Shown: positions 36,221-44,743 of the stretch, piece after piece
Layout of the letters: every line of letters starts with the position of its first letter
How positions within the stretch are numbered: position 1 is the first letter of the stretch
Made by a program: the position numbers and the translations under genes
Assembly: GCF_008386395.1 (NCBI RefSeq)
Contig: NZ_CP043761.1
Coordinates: 5,208,001-5,272,000, forward strand
Direction: 5' to 3'
Origin: Paenibacillus sp. 37
GTDB taxonomy: Bacteria > Bacillota > Bacilli > Paenibacillales > Paenibacillaceae
Length of the DNA stretch: 64,000 nt
Notes under the pieces: model-generated
The model's input: only the letters and a program-made list of their open reading frames with translations
Databases searched by the model: none
What the model was told of the DNA's origin: nothing

Positions 36221-36265
36221 TTTACACCGAGACTACAATGACAGAACAACTTTCAGATCACTGTT
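36221..36265. repeat. Partial copy of the intergenic element's left end
   Basis: TTTACACCGAGACTACAATG and the following GACAGAAC..TTTCAGATCACTGTTATC match 35947-35995 in order and content with scattered differences. It abuts the stop codon of the GH30 gene at 36267. Confidence 0.6.
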
Positions 36266-36266
36266 A

Positions 36267-37763
36267 TCACTTTGACTGCAACGTTACACCGTCCAGTACA
36301 ACGGTTGTGATGGAATTGTCGGCCGTAGGCACTTCCAGTCCGTTTGCGTACACCGGTATGTCTTCAAGCTGTTCCATGTTCCGATCCGGTGAAGTCTGAT
36401 ACACCTGCGCGTTGGCTGATTTTCCGTACGCATACCCTTCCAGTTCAAACGCCGTTGTTCCAGCCGACAATTCATTACGAATGACCAGCACCAGTCGTTG
36501 ACGTTCCGCATCATAGGCAGCCAACGTGCGACCATCATCCGTTGGAATAATTGTAGCACCAGGACGAATGAACTTCGTAAACTGGGCCATGCCATAATAC
36601 TGTTTGGTCATCTCATACTGCTCTTCTCCGTTAAAATTGGCGTGAATGAAGCCCCAATTATTATTGGCCCCTTCATCTTCAACGGCCTGCCAATATACCC
36701 AGGCGGATGGCTGCATGATTTTCAGATCAAACATGATCCGCTCCGCCAACTCCTGCACCGAGGTCATATCCTCATGACTGTGCGGCTCGCTGCCGCCGGT
36801 TCCGTACTCGGACATCCACAGCTTCTTGCCATGGCGCTCTGCCAGCGTGCGCAGCTCTTCCATTTTGCTACCATTATAGGAGTGGGTATTGATCTGCTGG
36901 ATTACGTCCAGCGTGTCCTGATCGTAGAGGTTGAAATTAAACACCGTCTCATCAATACTGTTATCGTCCGCGGCACTAATGACGGTTCCATCCAGTCCTT
37001 TGCTCTTCAACGATGCAGCGGCTTTCTTGATAATCTCGGCCTGCTTCTCATTCGTAAAATGACTGCCTTCCTGCATATTGCCTTTCTTCCACCAGTCGGA
37101 GGAAGGTTCATTAAGCGGATTCAGTGTACGGAAAGTGATCCCCCACTCGTCCCGATAATGCTTCACAACTTCGGTCAGATAATCGGCAAATGCATCATAC
37201 TGGTCGTCACGCAGGTTATTGCTGCCATCCACGGCTCCGGTAACCGATCCACTAATCGTCATCCAGTAGGGTGGTGAATTGGAGAATGCTTCAGCAATGT
37301 TCACGCCGCGCTCCATCGAGCCTTGTAGTACAGCACGCTGACCTGCATCGGCATTCCAATCCCACTCCCCAGGTTCAGGCTGAAAGCCAGGTACATCCCC
37401 ACCGGGACGGAGGGCTTTCATCTCCGGATTTTCCTCACCGCCAATATTGTAACGAACGATGTTCAGACCTAATCCTTTCTCCGGGTCAAAGACCAGATCC
37501 ATCACTTCACTCACTTTCGCCTGATCCTTCCATCCGCCAAGATCGTTGGCCCACCAGGCAAGTGACGTGCCCCAGCCTTCAAAATGATCATAGGACTGAT
37601 CCAGCTTCAGACGCACAGGCTGCCCTTGGAACTCAAGTGTTTTGGATGATTCATTGGCAAAATGATTGATAACAATTCCTCCTCCTGCCAGCAGGGCAAC
37701 CAGGGCCACACCCATGAGGATGTAACTCCGTTTGCTCCTGCTGCGTTGTTTTTTATGCGCCAT
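36267..37763 (-). CDS. GH30 glycosidase with N-terminal membrane anchor
   Basis: 498 residues, clearly paralogous to the GH30 at 29194 (both have HFEGWGTSLAWW-like and PPYWMTISGSVTG-like segments). The acid/base Glu is in LNPLNEPSSDWW and the nucleophile in LWMSEYGTGG. Instead of a cleavable signal it starts MAHKKQRSRSKRSYILMGVA and runs into one hydrophobic segment with no clear signal-peptidase or lipobox site, so it is probably a membrane-anchored enzyme facing the wall. It lacks the ricin domain. It follows the two ABC permease genes and would shorten chains at the cell surface. The predicted activity is endo-beta-1,6-galactanase-like; this is inference. Confidence 0.88.
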   Translation of the reverse strand: MAHKKQRSRSKRSYILMGVALVALLAGGGIVINHFANESSKTLEFQGQPVRLKLDQSYDHFEGWGTSLAWWANDLGGWKDQAKVSEVMDLVFDPEKGLGLNIVRYNIGGEENPEMKALRPGGDVPGFQPEPGEWDWNADAGQRAVLQGSMERGVNIAEAFSNSPPYWMTISGSVTGAVDGSNNLRDDQYDAFADYLTEVVKHYRDEWGITFRTLNPLNEPSSDWWKKGNMQEGSHFTNEKQAEIIKKAAASLKSKGLDGTVISAADDNSIDETVFNFNLYDQDTLDVIQQINTHSYNGSKMEELRTLAERHGKKLWMSEYGTGGSEPHSHEDMTSVQELAERIMFDLKIMQPSAWVYWQAVEDEGANNNWGFIHANFNGEEQYEMTKQYYGMAQFTKFIRPGATIIPTDDGRTLAAYDAERQRLVLVIRNELSAGTTAFELEGYAYGKSANAQVYQTSPDRNMEQLEDIPVYANGLEVPTADNSITTVVLDGVTLQSK

Positions 37764-37850
37764 GGGCTATACAATCCTTTCTCCATGTACGTTAATGACT
37801 TCATTGGCCTTGAACAACAGGTTCAATACATACACGCTACACACCTACTG

Positions 37851-38696
37851 TTACTTGATTCCGCTGCTTCCGCCGCTAATGTTCGCTTCATAGACATAAC
37901 GTTGTCCGAACAGATAGACCAGCACCATCGGAATGGTGAGGAAAAGGGAAGCGATCATGACAAGGTTCCAAGGCGGCATCTGTCCGCCACCTACCGTAGT
38001 CAACAGCTGCACCCCGAGTGCAAGCGGCATTTTCTCCGGGTCATTGATATAGATGAGCGGCCCCATGAAGTTGCCCCAGTTATAGGAAAACGAGAAGATC
38101 GCAATGGCCGCCAGAATTGGATACGTCAGTGGCAGTATGATCCTCCAATAGATTCCCGGGTGGCCCATTCCGTCGATCATGGCGGCTTCATCCAGTGATT
38201 TGGGAATACTCATGACGAACTGTCGAATCAGGAATACGTTGAATGCCCCAGCGAAGAAGCTCGGTACGATCAGCGGGTAAAATGTATTAATCCAGTCCAG
38301 GTGACGGAAGATGATGAACTGCGGCACCATCGTCACCTCACCCGGAATCATCATCGTACTGAGCAACACAATAAACAGGAAACGGCTTCCTTTCGCTTTG
38401 ATCCGGGCGAAGCCGTAGGATACGACCGAAGCTGATAATACCGATCCGACAATCGTAAAGACGGTGATGATAATCGAGTTTTTGAGATACGTACCAAGAT
38501 TGTTATTCGTGAAGATCGTATAGAAGTTCGACCATTGGAACTCCATCGGTACGAAGGTAAAGGCTGACTTGACGGTTGTTGCGTCACTTGCCAGTGCAAT
38601 GGAGATCATGTACAGGAAAGGTGAAGCAAGCAGCACCCCGACCAGAATCAGAAAAATGTAGGATATCGTCTTCTCCACAGTCGATGGATTACTCAT
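37851..38696 (-). CDS. Carbohydrate ABC transporter permease (MalG/YesQ type)
   Basis: About 281 residues with six membrane spans. The EAA loop is SLDEAAMIDGMGHPGIYWRI, and the C-terminus (YVYEANISGGSSGIK-like) is typical of CUT1 MalG-type permeases. It forms the membrane pore with the MalF-type partner. The ATG at 38696 follows GAGGAGGG and overlaps the end of that partner gene by eight bases, so the two are translationally coupled. No ATPase gene is in the locus; CUT1 importers in Bacilli commonly share one MsmX-like ATPase encoded elsewhere. Confidence 0.93.
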   Translation of the reverse strand: MSNPSTVEKTISYIFLILVGVLLASPFLYMISIALASDATTVKSAFTFVPMEFQWSNFYTIFTNNNLGTYLKNSIIITVFTIVGSVLSASVVSYGFARIKAKGSRFLFIVLLSTMMIPGEVTMVPQFIIFRHLDWINTFYPLIVPSFFAGAFNVFLIRQFVMSIPKSLDEAAMIDGMGHPGIYWRIILPLTYPILAAIAIFSFSYNWGNFMGPLIYINDPEKMPLALGVQLLTTVGGGQMPPWNLVMIASLFLTIPMVLVYLFGQRYVYEANISGGSSGIK

Positions 38697-39576
38697 TGGC
38701 TTTTCCCTCCTCGTAATGCACCCATAGCGCCGATGAACGGAATACAACCAGTGTCAACGCCATGATGATAATGAATAATACCCACGCAATCGCCGATGCA
38801 TATCCCATTTTGTAGAATTGGAACGCATTCTGGAACAAGTAGGGAACGACCATCTGACTTGAATTATCAGGTCCGCCGGCAGTGACGATGAATACCTGCG
38901 CGAAGGTCTGGAGCGCTCCGATCATGCCAGTCACGAGATTGAAGAAAATGACGGGAGTCAGCATCGGGAATGTAATATGGAAGAACGATTGTGTACTTTT
39001 CGCACCGTCGATGGCAGCGGCCTCGTAGAATTCCTGCGGTATTCCTTTCATACCTGCAAGCAGTAATACCACACCACCACCCACACCCCATAAGGACATG
39101 AGAATCAATGCAGGTTTAACCCAGTTCGGATCAAGAAGCCAGGCAGGACCCTGAATACCGAAGATCGCAAGTGCCTGATTGATCAATCCTTCCGTCGGCG
39201 CAAGCAAGTGGATGAAGAGCAATGAACTCGCAACCACCGGAACGACGGAAGGCAGGTAGAACAGAATCCGGAAGAAAGTAATACCTTTGATCTTCTTGTT
39301 CAGGTAATACGCGATCCAGAGCGAGATCGACATGCCCAGCGGGATCGATATCAGGGCGTAGAAGAACGTATTTCCCACCGCTTTCCAGAAGATCGGGTCA
39401 TCCGTCAACAGTGTTTTGTAGTTGTCTATACCGATAAATTCAGGGGACTGGAACAGATCCCAGTTCGTGAAGCTCATATAGATGGAAAATAGGATTGGTC
39501 CCAGGGTCAGCCCCAGAAATCCGAGCAGCCAAGGCGAGATGAAGATATAAAACCATTTCCCGTCCTTTTTTTTCAC
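38689..39576 (-). CDS. Carbohydrate ABC transporter permease (MalF/YesP type)
   Basis: About 295 residues with six spans, beginning near FYIFISPWLLGFLGLTLGPI. The EAA loop reads EFYEAAAIDGAKSTQSFFHI. I chose the GTG at 39576 because GGGAGGG lies about seven bases before it. An ATG at 39591 would place that site inside the coding region. It pairs with the MalG-type protein encoded just downstream and with the binding protein encoded upstream. The sugar is inferred from the glycosidases around it. Confidence 0.92.
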   Translation of the reverse strand: MKKKDGKWFYIFISPWLLGFLGLTLGPILFSIYMSFTNWDLFQSPEFIGIDNYKTLLTDDPIFWKAVGNTFFYALISIPLGMSISLWIAYYLNKKIKGITFFRILFYLPSVVPVVASSLLFIHLLAPTEGLINQALAIFGIQGPAWLLDPNWVKPALILMSLWGVGGGVVLLLAGMKGIPQEFYEAAAIDGAKSTQSFFHITFPMLTPVIFFNLVTGMIGALQTFAQVFIVTAGGPDNSSQMVVPYLFQNAFQFYKMGYASAIAWVLFIIIMALTLVVFRSSALWVHYEEGKANE

Positions 39577-39666
39577 GTTAAGCCCTCCCATGACGCAGAG
39601 AGCAGATGAAATCCGCATTCACGCCGAATTCCACCTGTCCTCCTGTCGATGCTATTTGAACAACCT

Positions 39667-40938
39667 CTATTTGTAGAGTCTTTCCAGTCCACTCTGGATT
39701 TCGGTTACGGTATCATCAAGCGAAGCTTTGTTATTGAAGTACACACCCAGCTTGTCGTTAATGAGCTTCATCATTTCGTTCCATTGCGGGTTGAATGGTT
39801 CTGCATAGATCGTCGATTCACTGAACGCAGCCATGTTAATTTTTTTGCCACCATATTCAGCATTGAGGAATTCATCACTGGACAGACCCGCTTTGGTTGC
39901 AGGAGCATCCTGACCGGCTTTGACCATTGGCATCTGCGCTTCTGGTGTCGTCATTGCTTCAATCACTTTGAATGCCTCTTCCTTGTGTTTGGAAGCGTTG
40001 GTAATCGTTAAACCGTTGAAGAATGCGTTTGTTTCGCCCCATACCGGAGAAATATCCCAGTTGATGCCTTCGACCTTAGCAAGCGAACCAATGTTCCAGA
40101 AACCGGTTGTTTCCATGGCGATCTTGCCTTGTGCAAACAGCGGATCGGCTCCGATATTCCCCATGTCGGCAATCTCAGTTGGCGTTGGTCCTGCACCGTG
40201 GGTGAAGGTCAGATCATTCATGAATTGCAATGCTTTACGCACAGGCTCCGTATCGAAAGTTGGTTTGCCACTCTCATCGAACAATGAGCCACCGTTCTGG
40301 TAGATCAGTTGCATCCATTGCGGCCACCAGCTGCCTGGGTAGTAGCCCCATTGAGTCGTTTTGCCGTTCTCCTTCACCGTCAGCTTCTGAGCAGCCGCCA
40401 TCAGATCGTCCTGCGTCCAATCTTTGGTTGGGTATTCCACCCCGGCTTTATCAAACAGATCTTTGTTATAAAAGAGGACCATTGCGCCTGCCCGATCCGG
40501 CAAACCAAATTGCTTGCCATCATATTTCATGAGGTTTGCTATATCATCGGAATAACGCTCAGACATGTTCACATTGTTCGCCTTAATCATGTCATCCAGC
40601 GGTATAATCTGATTCTTGGAGGCGTAGGCCTGATAGTTCTCGGCAATCATCATGATGTCCGGTGCTGTTCCCCCGGCGATCATCGTCTGTACCTTCTGGT
40701 CATAATCTCCTGCAACCACGTTCAGCTTCACGTTGATATCGGGATACGTCTGTTTCACAATGTCGAGTCGTTCCTGATAAATCTTCTTCTCATCCTCCGA
40801 GCCCCAGATCGTCATGCTTAGATCAACCTTGCCACCGGACTCGCCGGAAGAACCGTTTTTACTCCCGCTACTGCAGGCTGTCAGACCCATTACCATGACC
40901 AGCATCAATAACGAAATGACCTTTAGACTTCTTCTCAT
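39667..40938 (-). CDS. Sugar-binding lipoprotein of CUT1 ABC importer
   Basis: 423 residues. Signal peptide with lipobox LTACSS (Cys near residue 22), then a family 1 solute-binding fold: KVDLSMTIWGSEDEKKIYQE, the GGTAPDIMMIAENYQAY motif, IPLDDMIKANN, YNKDLFDKAGVEYPTKDW and FAQGKIAMETTGFWNI. It captures oligosaccharides outside the membrane and passes them to the two permeases. GGGGG lies before the ATG. Two LacI-type operators and a cre-like site lie 50-165 bp upstream, so this gene heads the regulated operon. Confidence 0.94.
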   Translation of the reverse strand: MRRSLKVISLLMLVMVMGLTACSSGSKNGSSGESGGKVDLSMTIWGSEDEKKIYQERLDIVKQTYPDINVKLNVVAGDYDQKVQTMIAGGTAPDIMMIAENYQAYASKNQIIPLDDMIKANNVNMSERYSDDIANLMKYDGKQFGLPDRAGAMVLFYNKDLFDKAGVEYPTKDWTQDDLMAAAQKLTVKENGKTTQWGYYPGSWWPQWMQLIYQNGGSLFDESGKPTFDTEPVRKALQFMNDLTFTHGAGPTPTEIADMGNIGADPLFAQGKIAMETTGFWNIGSLAKVEGINWDISPVWGETNAFFNGLTITNASKHKEEAFKVIEAMTTPEAQMPMVKAGQDAPATKAGLSSDEFLNAEYGGKKINMAAFSESTIYAEPFNPQWNEMMKLINDKLGVYFNNKASLDDTVTEIQSGLERLYK

Positions 40939-40990
40939 ACGTTACGCCCCCTTGAACTAATGAATGGATGACCACACTGAAACCCGTTTC

Positions 40991-41006
40991 ATGAAATGGG
41001 TTTCAT
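40991..41006. promoter_or_regulatory. LacI-type operator 1
   Basis: ATGAAATGGGTTTCAT is a near-perfect palindrome, identical to the site at 42216. It is also part of a longer dyad with AAACCCGTTTC directly before it. It lies in the promoter region of the sugar-binding protein gene and likely binds the regulator encoded at 41119. Confidence 0.8.
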
Positions 41007-41036
41007 TAAGCTGAAACATAAAACCCGTTCCACTTT

Positions 41037-41052
41037 ATGAAAGGGGTTTCAT
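41037..41052. promoter_or_regulatory. LacI-type operator 2
   Basis: ATGAAAGGGGTTTCAT differs from operator 1 by one base and lies 46 bp away, about 100 bp before the binding-protein start. The spacing of roughly four helical turns would allow cooperative binding. Confidence 0.75.
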
Positions 41053-41086
41053 TCACGCACTCATTATATTTCACCCTTCGAGGAAA

Positions 41087-41101
41087 TGTCAACGCTTTCT
41101 T
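41087..41101. promoter_or_regulatory. cre-like site
   Basis: On the minus strand AAGAAAGCGTTGACA matches the cre consensus with one mismatch (second base). It sits upstream of the operators, consistent with CcpA control of the importer operon. Confidence 0.5.
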
Positions 41102-41118
41102 TTCCAATTACAGGCCCT

Positions 41119-42147
41119 TTATCTTGCAGCAGGTCCTGTACTTTGACGCACAATCAGCTCCGGTTGCAGAATGATCTGCTTCTTCGGTTTGCCTTGGTTA
41201 ATCAGCTCATGCAGCACATCCACAGCCTGTTTGCCAAGCTGATATGTGTTCTGGGAAACGGTCGTCAGTTCCGGTATAACCGCACTGGCAAGAGGTGTAT
41301 CATCATAACCCACAATGGATATATCCTGTGGAATCGAGAGCCCATGCTCAATCGTCGACTTGATTGCACCAATGGCCGTATTGTCATTCACACATATGAC
41401 CGCGGTTGGCGGATTGTCCCGATCCAGCAGTTTGGACATTTCCCGTTTGCCATCGTCGATGGAGAAGCTGCCGAGCAGTTGCCGTTCTTTTGGTATTTCG
41501 AGCCCATGCTCCCGAAGTTTCTTCTGCACAGCTCTGACCTTGACCATGGTGGTTGATAACTCTTTCAGCCCGCCGACAAAGGCGATATCGCGATGCCCCA
41601 GTTCAAGCAAATGCTCAGCTGCAAGGGCCGCCCCTGCTCCTTCATCGGTGTACACCCGGTGGAACCCGCCTTTGGCAATATTGCCATTGACCAGCACGAT
41701 CGGCATGCGTTTGCCCATATCAATCAATTCCTGCGCCATGTCATCCGGACAGACCTGCATGTTGATTCGCCCGCCGAGAAAAATAATTCCGTCTACCCGC
41801 TTTTCTCGCAAGATGGACAAATATTCAGACTCCCTGTTGTAGTCGCCTGCGGTATTGCACAGAAAGAAGGTATACCCCAATCCGCGAGCCTCATTCTCCG
41901 CACCCCAGAACACTTCCGGGAAAAACGGGTTTGTAATGTCCGGCAGGATGATGGCAATGGTGCCCGTCTCTTTCTTGATCAGACTGCGCGCCTGCGCATT
42001 GGGCTGAAACTGGTGTTTTTCGATGATGGACATAATCTTCTCTCGGGTGCTTGCACGCACAGGTGCCGTATCATTCAGTACCCGGGAGACCGTCGCGACA
42101 GATACATTTGCTTCCTTGGCGATGTCGTATATGGTGATCGGTGTCAT
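41119..42147 (-). CDS. LacI-family regulator of the arabinogalactan locus
   Basis: 342 residues, full length. The N-terminal headpiece ITIYDIAKEANVSVATVSRV carries the recognition helix and the hinge helix lies near PNAQARSLIKK. A periplasmic-binding-protein-like sensor domain follows (TGTIAIILPDITNPFFPEVF, VDGIIFLGGRI, HRDIAFVGGL, ICVNDNTAIGAI, ISIVGYDDTPLAS). AAGGAAGG precedes the ATG. The same palindrome lies before this gene (42216) and before the importer operon, so it probably represses both and is released by an imported sugar. Confidence 0.93.
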   Translation of the reverse strand: MTPITIYDIAKEANVSVATVSRVLNDTAPVRASTREKIMSIIEKHQFQPNAQARSLIKKETGTIAIILPDITNPFFPEVFWGAENEARGLGYTFFLCNTAGDYNRESEYLSILREKRVDGIIFLGGRINMQVCPDDMAQELIDMGKRMPIVLVNGNIAKGGFHRVYTDEGAGAALAAEHLLELGHRDIAFVGGLKELSTTMVKVRAVQKKLREHGLEIPKERQLLGSFSIDDGKREMSKLLDRDNPPTAVICVNDNTAIGAIKSTIEHGLSIPQDISIVGYDDTPLASAVIPELTTVSQNTYQLGKQAVDVLHELINQGKPKKQIILQPELIVRQSTGPAAR

Positions 42148-42215
42148 AGCGGAACCTTCCTTTTTCTCTAATTTTCCCTATTTTCCCTGCTTATCATACC
42201 AGATAAGGAATGCCG

Positions 42216-42231
42216 ATGAAATGGGTTTCAT
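42216..42231. promoter_or_regulatory. LacI-type operator 3 (autoregulatory)
   Basis: ATGAAATGGGTTTCAT, identical over 16 bases to the site at 40991, about 70 bp before the start of the LacI-family gene. This points to autoregulation. Confidence 0.8.
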
Positions 42232-42437
42232 TGTTGGGCGAATGATTTCACACTGAACCCATAGAAGTTCCGGGTATGACATTCATACGTGAATTGTTCG
42301 TTGTATTACGCATTAGCGTCAATATTTTCAACCGGACATGTTTGCTTTTCTTTATTTCACCTTCTAATCTGCGTTTATGGTCCATATATTAAATTGTAAG
42401 CGAATTCATTGGAGATTAGAGGAGTGTGAACAACGTC

Positions 42438-42800
42438 ATGATCATTCAAGTCAGTCCGCTGGCAGAAGCAAGACTTACTGAAAAGCTGGGAGATCGACCA
42501 GGCTATTTCAAATTGTTTTATGATACCGATGGATGCGGTTGTGACGGAATTGCGGTACTTCTGATCTTAAACGAACCGGATAGCGATGATGTTACCGTAG
42601 AAGCGGGGTCGCTTCCCTTTGTAATCAACAAACAGCAGCAGATTTACTTTGAACCCTCTCTGAGTCTGCAATCCGAGCACAGTTTCCCTTCATTCCGATT
42701 AAGTAGTGATTCCATGATCTATGGCAGTAATGTTAAAGTCCATGATTTACGAGATACCGCAGACGTAGCCCCTCAGCCCACTGGATGGTTTGTACGATAA
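42438..42800 (+). CDS. HesB/YqkB-like iron-sulfur cluster biosynthesis family protein
   Basis: About 120 residues. The start MIIQVSPLAEARLTEKLGDR and the motif LFYDTDGCGCDGIAVLLIL resemble the HesB-like fold, with two close Cys in the first half, as in YqkB of B. subtilis. The C-terminal Cys pair of true A-type carriers is missing, so a role in cluster transfer is uncertain. The ATG at 42438 and a GTG at 42426 are both possible; GAGGAG sits 13 and 1 bases before them, so neither spacing is ideal. A single gene with a good terminator. Confidence 0.8.
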   Translation: MIIQVSPLAEARLTEKLGDRPGYFKLFYDTDGCGCDGIAVLLILNEPDSDDVTVEAGSLPFVINKQQQIYFEPSLSLQSEHSFPSFRLSSDSMIYGSNVKVHDLRDTADVAPQPTGWFVR

Positions 42801-42822
42801 ACGTTGAATATGCACTATAATC

Positions 42823-42867
42823 AAAACCTCCCAATCCCATATGCTCCGTGGGACAGGAGGTTTTTTT
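42823..42867 (+). terminator. Terminator of the HesB-like gene
   Basis: AAAACCTCC and GGAGGTTTTTTT with an inner CCCAT/GTGGG stem. Confidence 0.88.
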
Positions 42868-43166
42868 ATAAATTTCGATGAGTTCATTAGGCATTCTTTT
42901 CGAAAACATTTCATATTCGTGCAGTGCCTCTGTACCTCTGCCGCTCTATTTCCGACCATTTTTCAGGACAAAAGAGGTGAAAATTTGATTAATTAATATG
43001 GACTTTAGTTTAATACAAATAATTACAAGCAAACCGTATACTTAGATAACCACATATGAATTTGGGAGATACACAAAATGGAATACCTGATTAAAGATAT
43101 GAGTCTAGTTATACCAAAAACACGGTTAGACAATGTATCCGTTTAGAAGTGTCGAGGAGAGGAAAA
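42868..43166. other. AT-rich intergenic region before a membrane-protein gene
   Basis: About 300 bp with no supported gene. A short plus-strand frame around 43078-43145 (ATGGAATACCTG...) has no ribosome site and no recognisable product. Promoter elements for the gene at 43167 are expected here but none is clear. Confidence 0.4.
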
Positions 43167-43601
43167 TTGAAACTTATGAAGTTACCCACAATCCTGAACG
43201 TAGTCCGCATCTTGTTGAGTATTAAAGTTATATACCTTATTGTTTCTTTCAGTGTATTTCTCTATATTTTCAGTCAAAATCCTGAAGCCTTCGCCGGTTA
43301 TCAAGTGAACGGCAATGATCTGATTAATTTCTCTAATGAAATTACTGGGAGAATCATATTTTTGATCATTCCTAGTTTGCTTGCTATCATTTGCATCACC
43401 AAACGACAATTCAGATCGACTGTTACGTTCCTGAGTATCGCTTTATTTATCGGACTACTGAATGAAGGATTATTAACTGGACTTATTCAACTATTCGCCT
43501 TGTTAGTTGTGCTCTTACATCGACCAAGTAAGATATTCTTAAAGCGCCAGGATTCAAATGACACAGAGACACAATACATCGCCAAGAAGAGCCTGACTTA
43601 A
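43167..43601 (+). CDS. Small membrane protein, copy A of a local three-member family
   Basis: About 144 residues with four predicted spans: LNVVRILLSIKVIYLIVSFS, IIFLIIPSLLAIICI, VTFLSIALFIGLL and IQLFALLVVLLH. The ending HRPSKIFLKRQ is shared with the paralogue at 60097 (HRPSKLYLKRM) and the broken copy at 59777 (HKPSKVYLKQE). I chose the TTG at 43167, preceded by GGAGAGG, because it gives the same five residues before LPT as the paralogue. An in-frame GTG at 43149 is unlikely. Function unknown. Its stop lies inside the loop of the terminator. Confidence 0.75.
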   Translation: MKLMKLPTILNVVRILLSIKVIYLIVSFSVFLYIFSQNPEAFAGYQVNGNDLINFSNEITGRIIFLIIPSLLAIICITKRQFRSTVTFLSIALFIGLLNEGLLTGLIQLFALLVVLLHRPSKIFLKRQDSNDTETQYIAKKSLT

Positions 43602-43619
43602 ACGTCTGGCTCTCTTTTG
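43584..43619 (+). terminator. Terminator overlapping the stop codon of the membrane-protein gene
   Basis: AAGAGCCTGAC pairs with GTCTGGCTCTCTTTT; the TAA stop (43599-43601) is in the loop. Confidence 0.8.
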
Positions 43620-43686
43620 CTTTGGTTTATTCACAAACAAATCCATTAAGCGTACTTATCTACCCGACAACTCAATGTAACTAAAA

Positions 43687-44121
43687 TTACTTCACAAGAA
43701 TTTCAATTGGATTCATGGTTAAAGAGATATCCGCGGTCATATCCACAATGAGATTTTGTTTCCCTTTTTTGGTTACCATAAATTCATCTTCAACCTCAAC
43801 CACTTGACCTGATATAAATTCAGTTACATATCCTACATCCGTATAATTACGCTCCTCGTTACTACCGGAGAAGGAGAAACGAATTATAGGTTTTCCATGG
43901 GTAACTTCAACGGGTTTAATACCTGTATATTTTAAAGTCCCTTTTACTTTCATTGTCTCACCCGTGCCTATAACAGTTGGTGTTGTTACTTCGAGAACAA
44001 AATCAGATGCGACTACACGTTCAGTAACTGTATCTTCAAGTTTCTCTGTTGATGAACACCCAGATAACATCGCGGATACCACTGATACCAACATTAAGAT
44101 GCTATTACTCATTTTATTCAT
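43687..44121 (-). CDS. Lipoprotein, unknown function
   Basis: 144 residues. The signal peptide SNSILMLVSVVSAMLSGCSS has lipobox LSGC. The mature part is beta-rich (VLEVTTPTVIGTGETMKVKG, GKPIIRFSFSG, GKQNLIVDMTADI), like an immunoglobulin-type fold common in small secreted Bacillus proteins. AGAGGTGAT precedes the ATG. It is probably exposed on the outer face of the membrane. It has no operon partner. The lipoprotein at 49300 is similar in kind but not clearly homologous. Confidence 0.8.
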   Translation of the reverse strand: MNKMSNSILMLVSVVSAMLSGCSSTEKLEDTVTERVVASDFVLEVTTPTVIGTGETMKVKGTLKYTGIKPVEVTHGKPIIRFSFSGSNEERNYTDVGYVTEFISGQVVEVEDEFMVTKKGKQNLIVDMTADISLTMNPIEILVK

Positions 44122-44226
44122 TTCACATCACCTCTCTCATACTCTAACGAATGATATATGGAGAGGGTTGCTCAATTCGTTCATTGATTCCCCTGAAATA
44201 TCGTTTACCAATGGTTCAATCATTTA

Positions 44227-44697
44227 TCACACGAATTCAATTAACTTCCTATCTATTTCTGCGATATCACCAATCTCGGATGTGCCATCCCAAAGAATTA
44301 TTGAAGAAGCTTCATCGTTTTCAACAAAATCATCAAGTTTGCACAGTTCACCCATGAACAGAGCTCCATACTCTGTCCGTTCCGGTCCATGAAAACTTGG
44401 CTGGAGTCTAAACTTCATTAGCCCTTTGAATTCAGCTGTATCCAGAATTTGATTGGTTTCCTCATACAATTCTCTAATTACACATTGCTCCGCATTCTCT
44501 CCAGCTTCAATAATCCCCCCTGGAAGTTCCCAGTTTTTTCTCCACTTATTATGCATGAATAGATACTTCCCTTGGCACTTTACCACAATTAGAGCATGTG
44601 TTAATGGAGCATCCAGTTTACTTGTAATGACCTTATCGTACTCGAGACGAATAAATTCTAGAAAAATGTTACCTCTTGAATCTGTCATGATTGCCAT
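44227..44697 (-). CDS. Nudix hydrolase
   Basis: 156 residues. The Nudix box reads GGIIEAGENAEQCVIRELYE followed by ET, fitting GX5EX7REUXEE. Before it is KWRKNWELPGG, the usual approach strand. Such enzymes cleave nucleoside diphosphates linked to another group, and the substrate cannot be predicted. The N-terminus (DSRGNIFLEFIRLEYDKVIT) is an extra strand region. GGAGG lies just before the ATG at 44697. A single gene in an AT-rich region. Confidence 0.88.
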   Translation of the reverse strand: MAIMTDSRGNIFLEFIRLEYDKVITSKLDAPLTHALIVVKCQGKYLFMHNKWRKNWELPGGIIEAGENAEQCVIRELYEETNQILDTAEFKGLMKFRLQPSFHGPERTEYGALFMGELCKLDDFVENDEASSIILWDGTSEIGDIAEIDRKLIEFV

Positions 44698-44743
44698 TTA
44701 CTTTCCTCCATTTCTTTGTAACAAAAATAAAAAAACGCGCTAG

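Noticed and set aside
41593..42171. A 192-codon plus-strand frame opposite the LacI gene
   Set aside because: Antisense of a fully conserved regulator gene. No start site and no recognisable domain.
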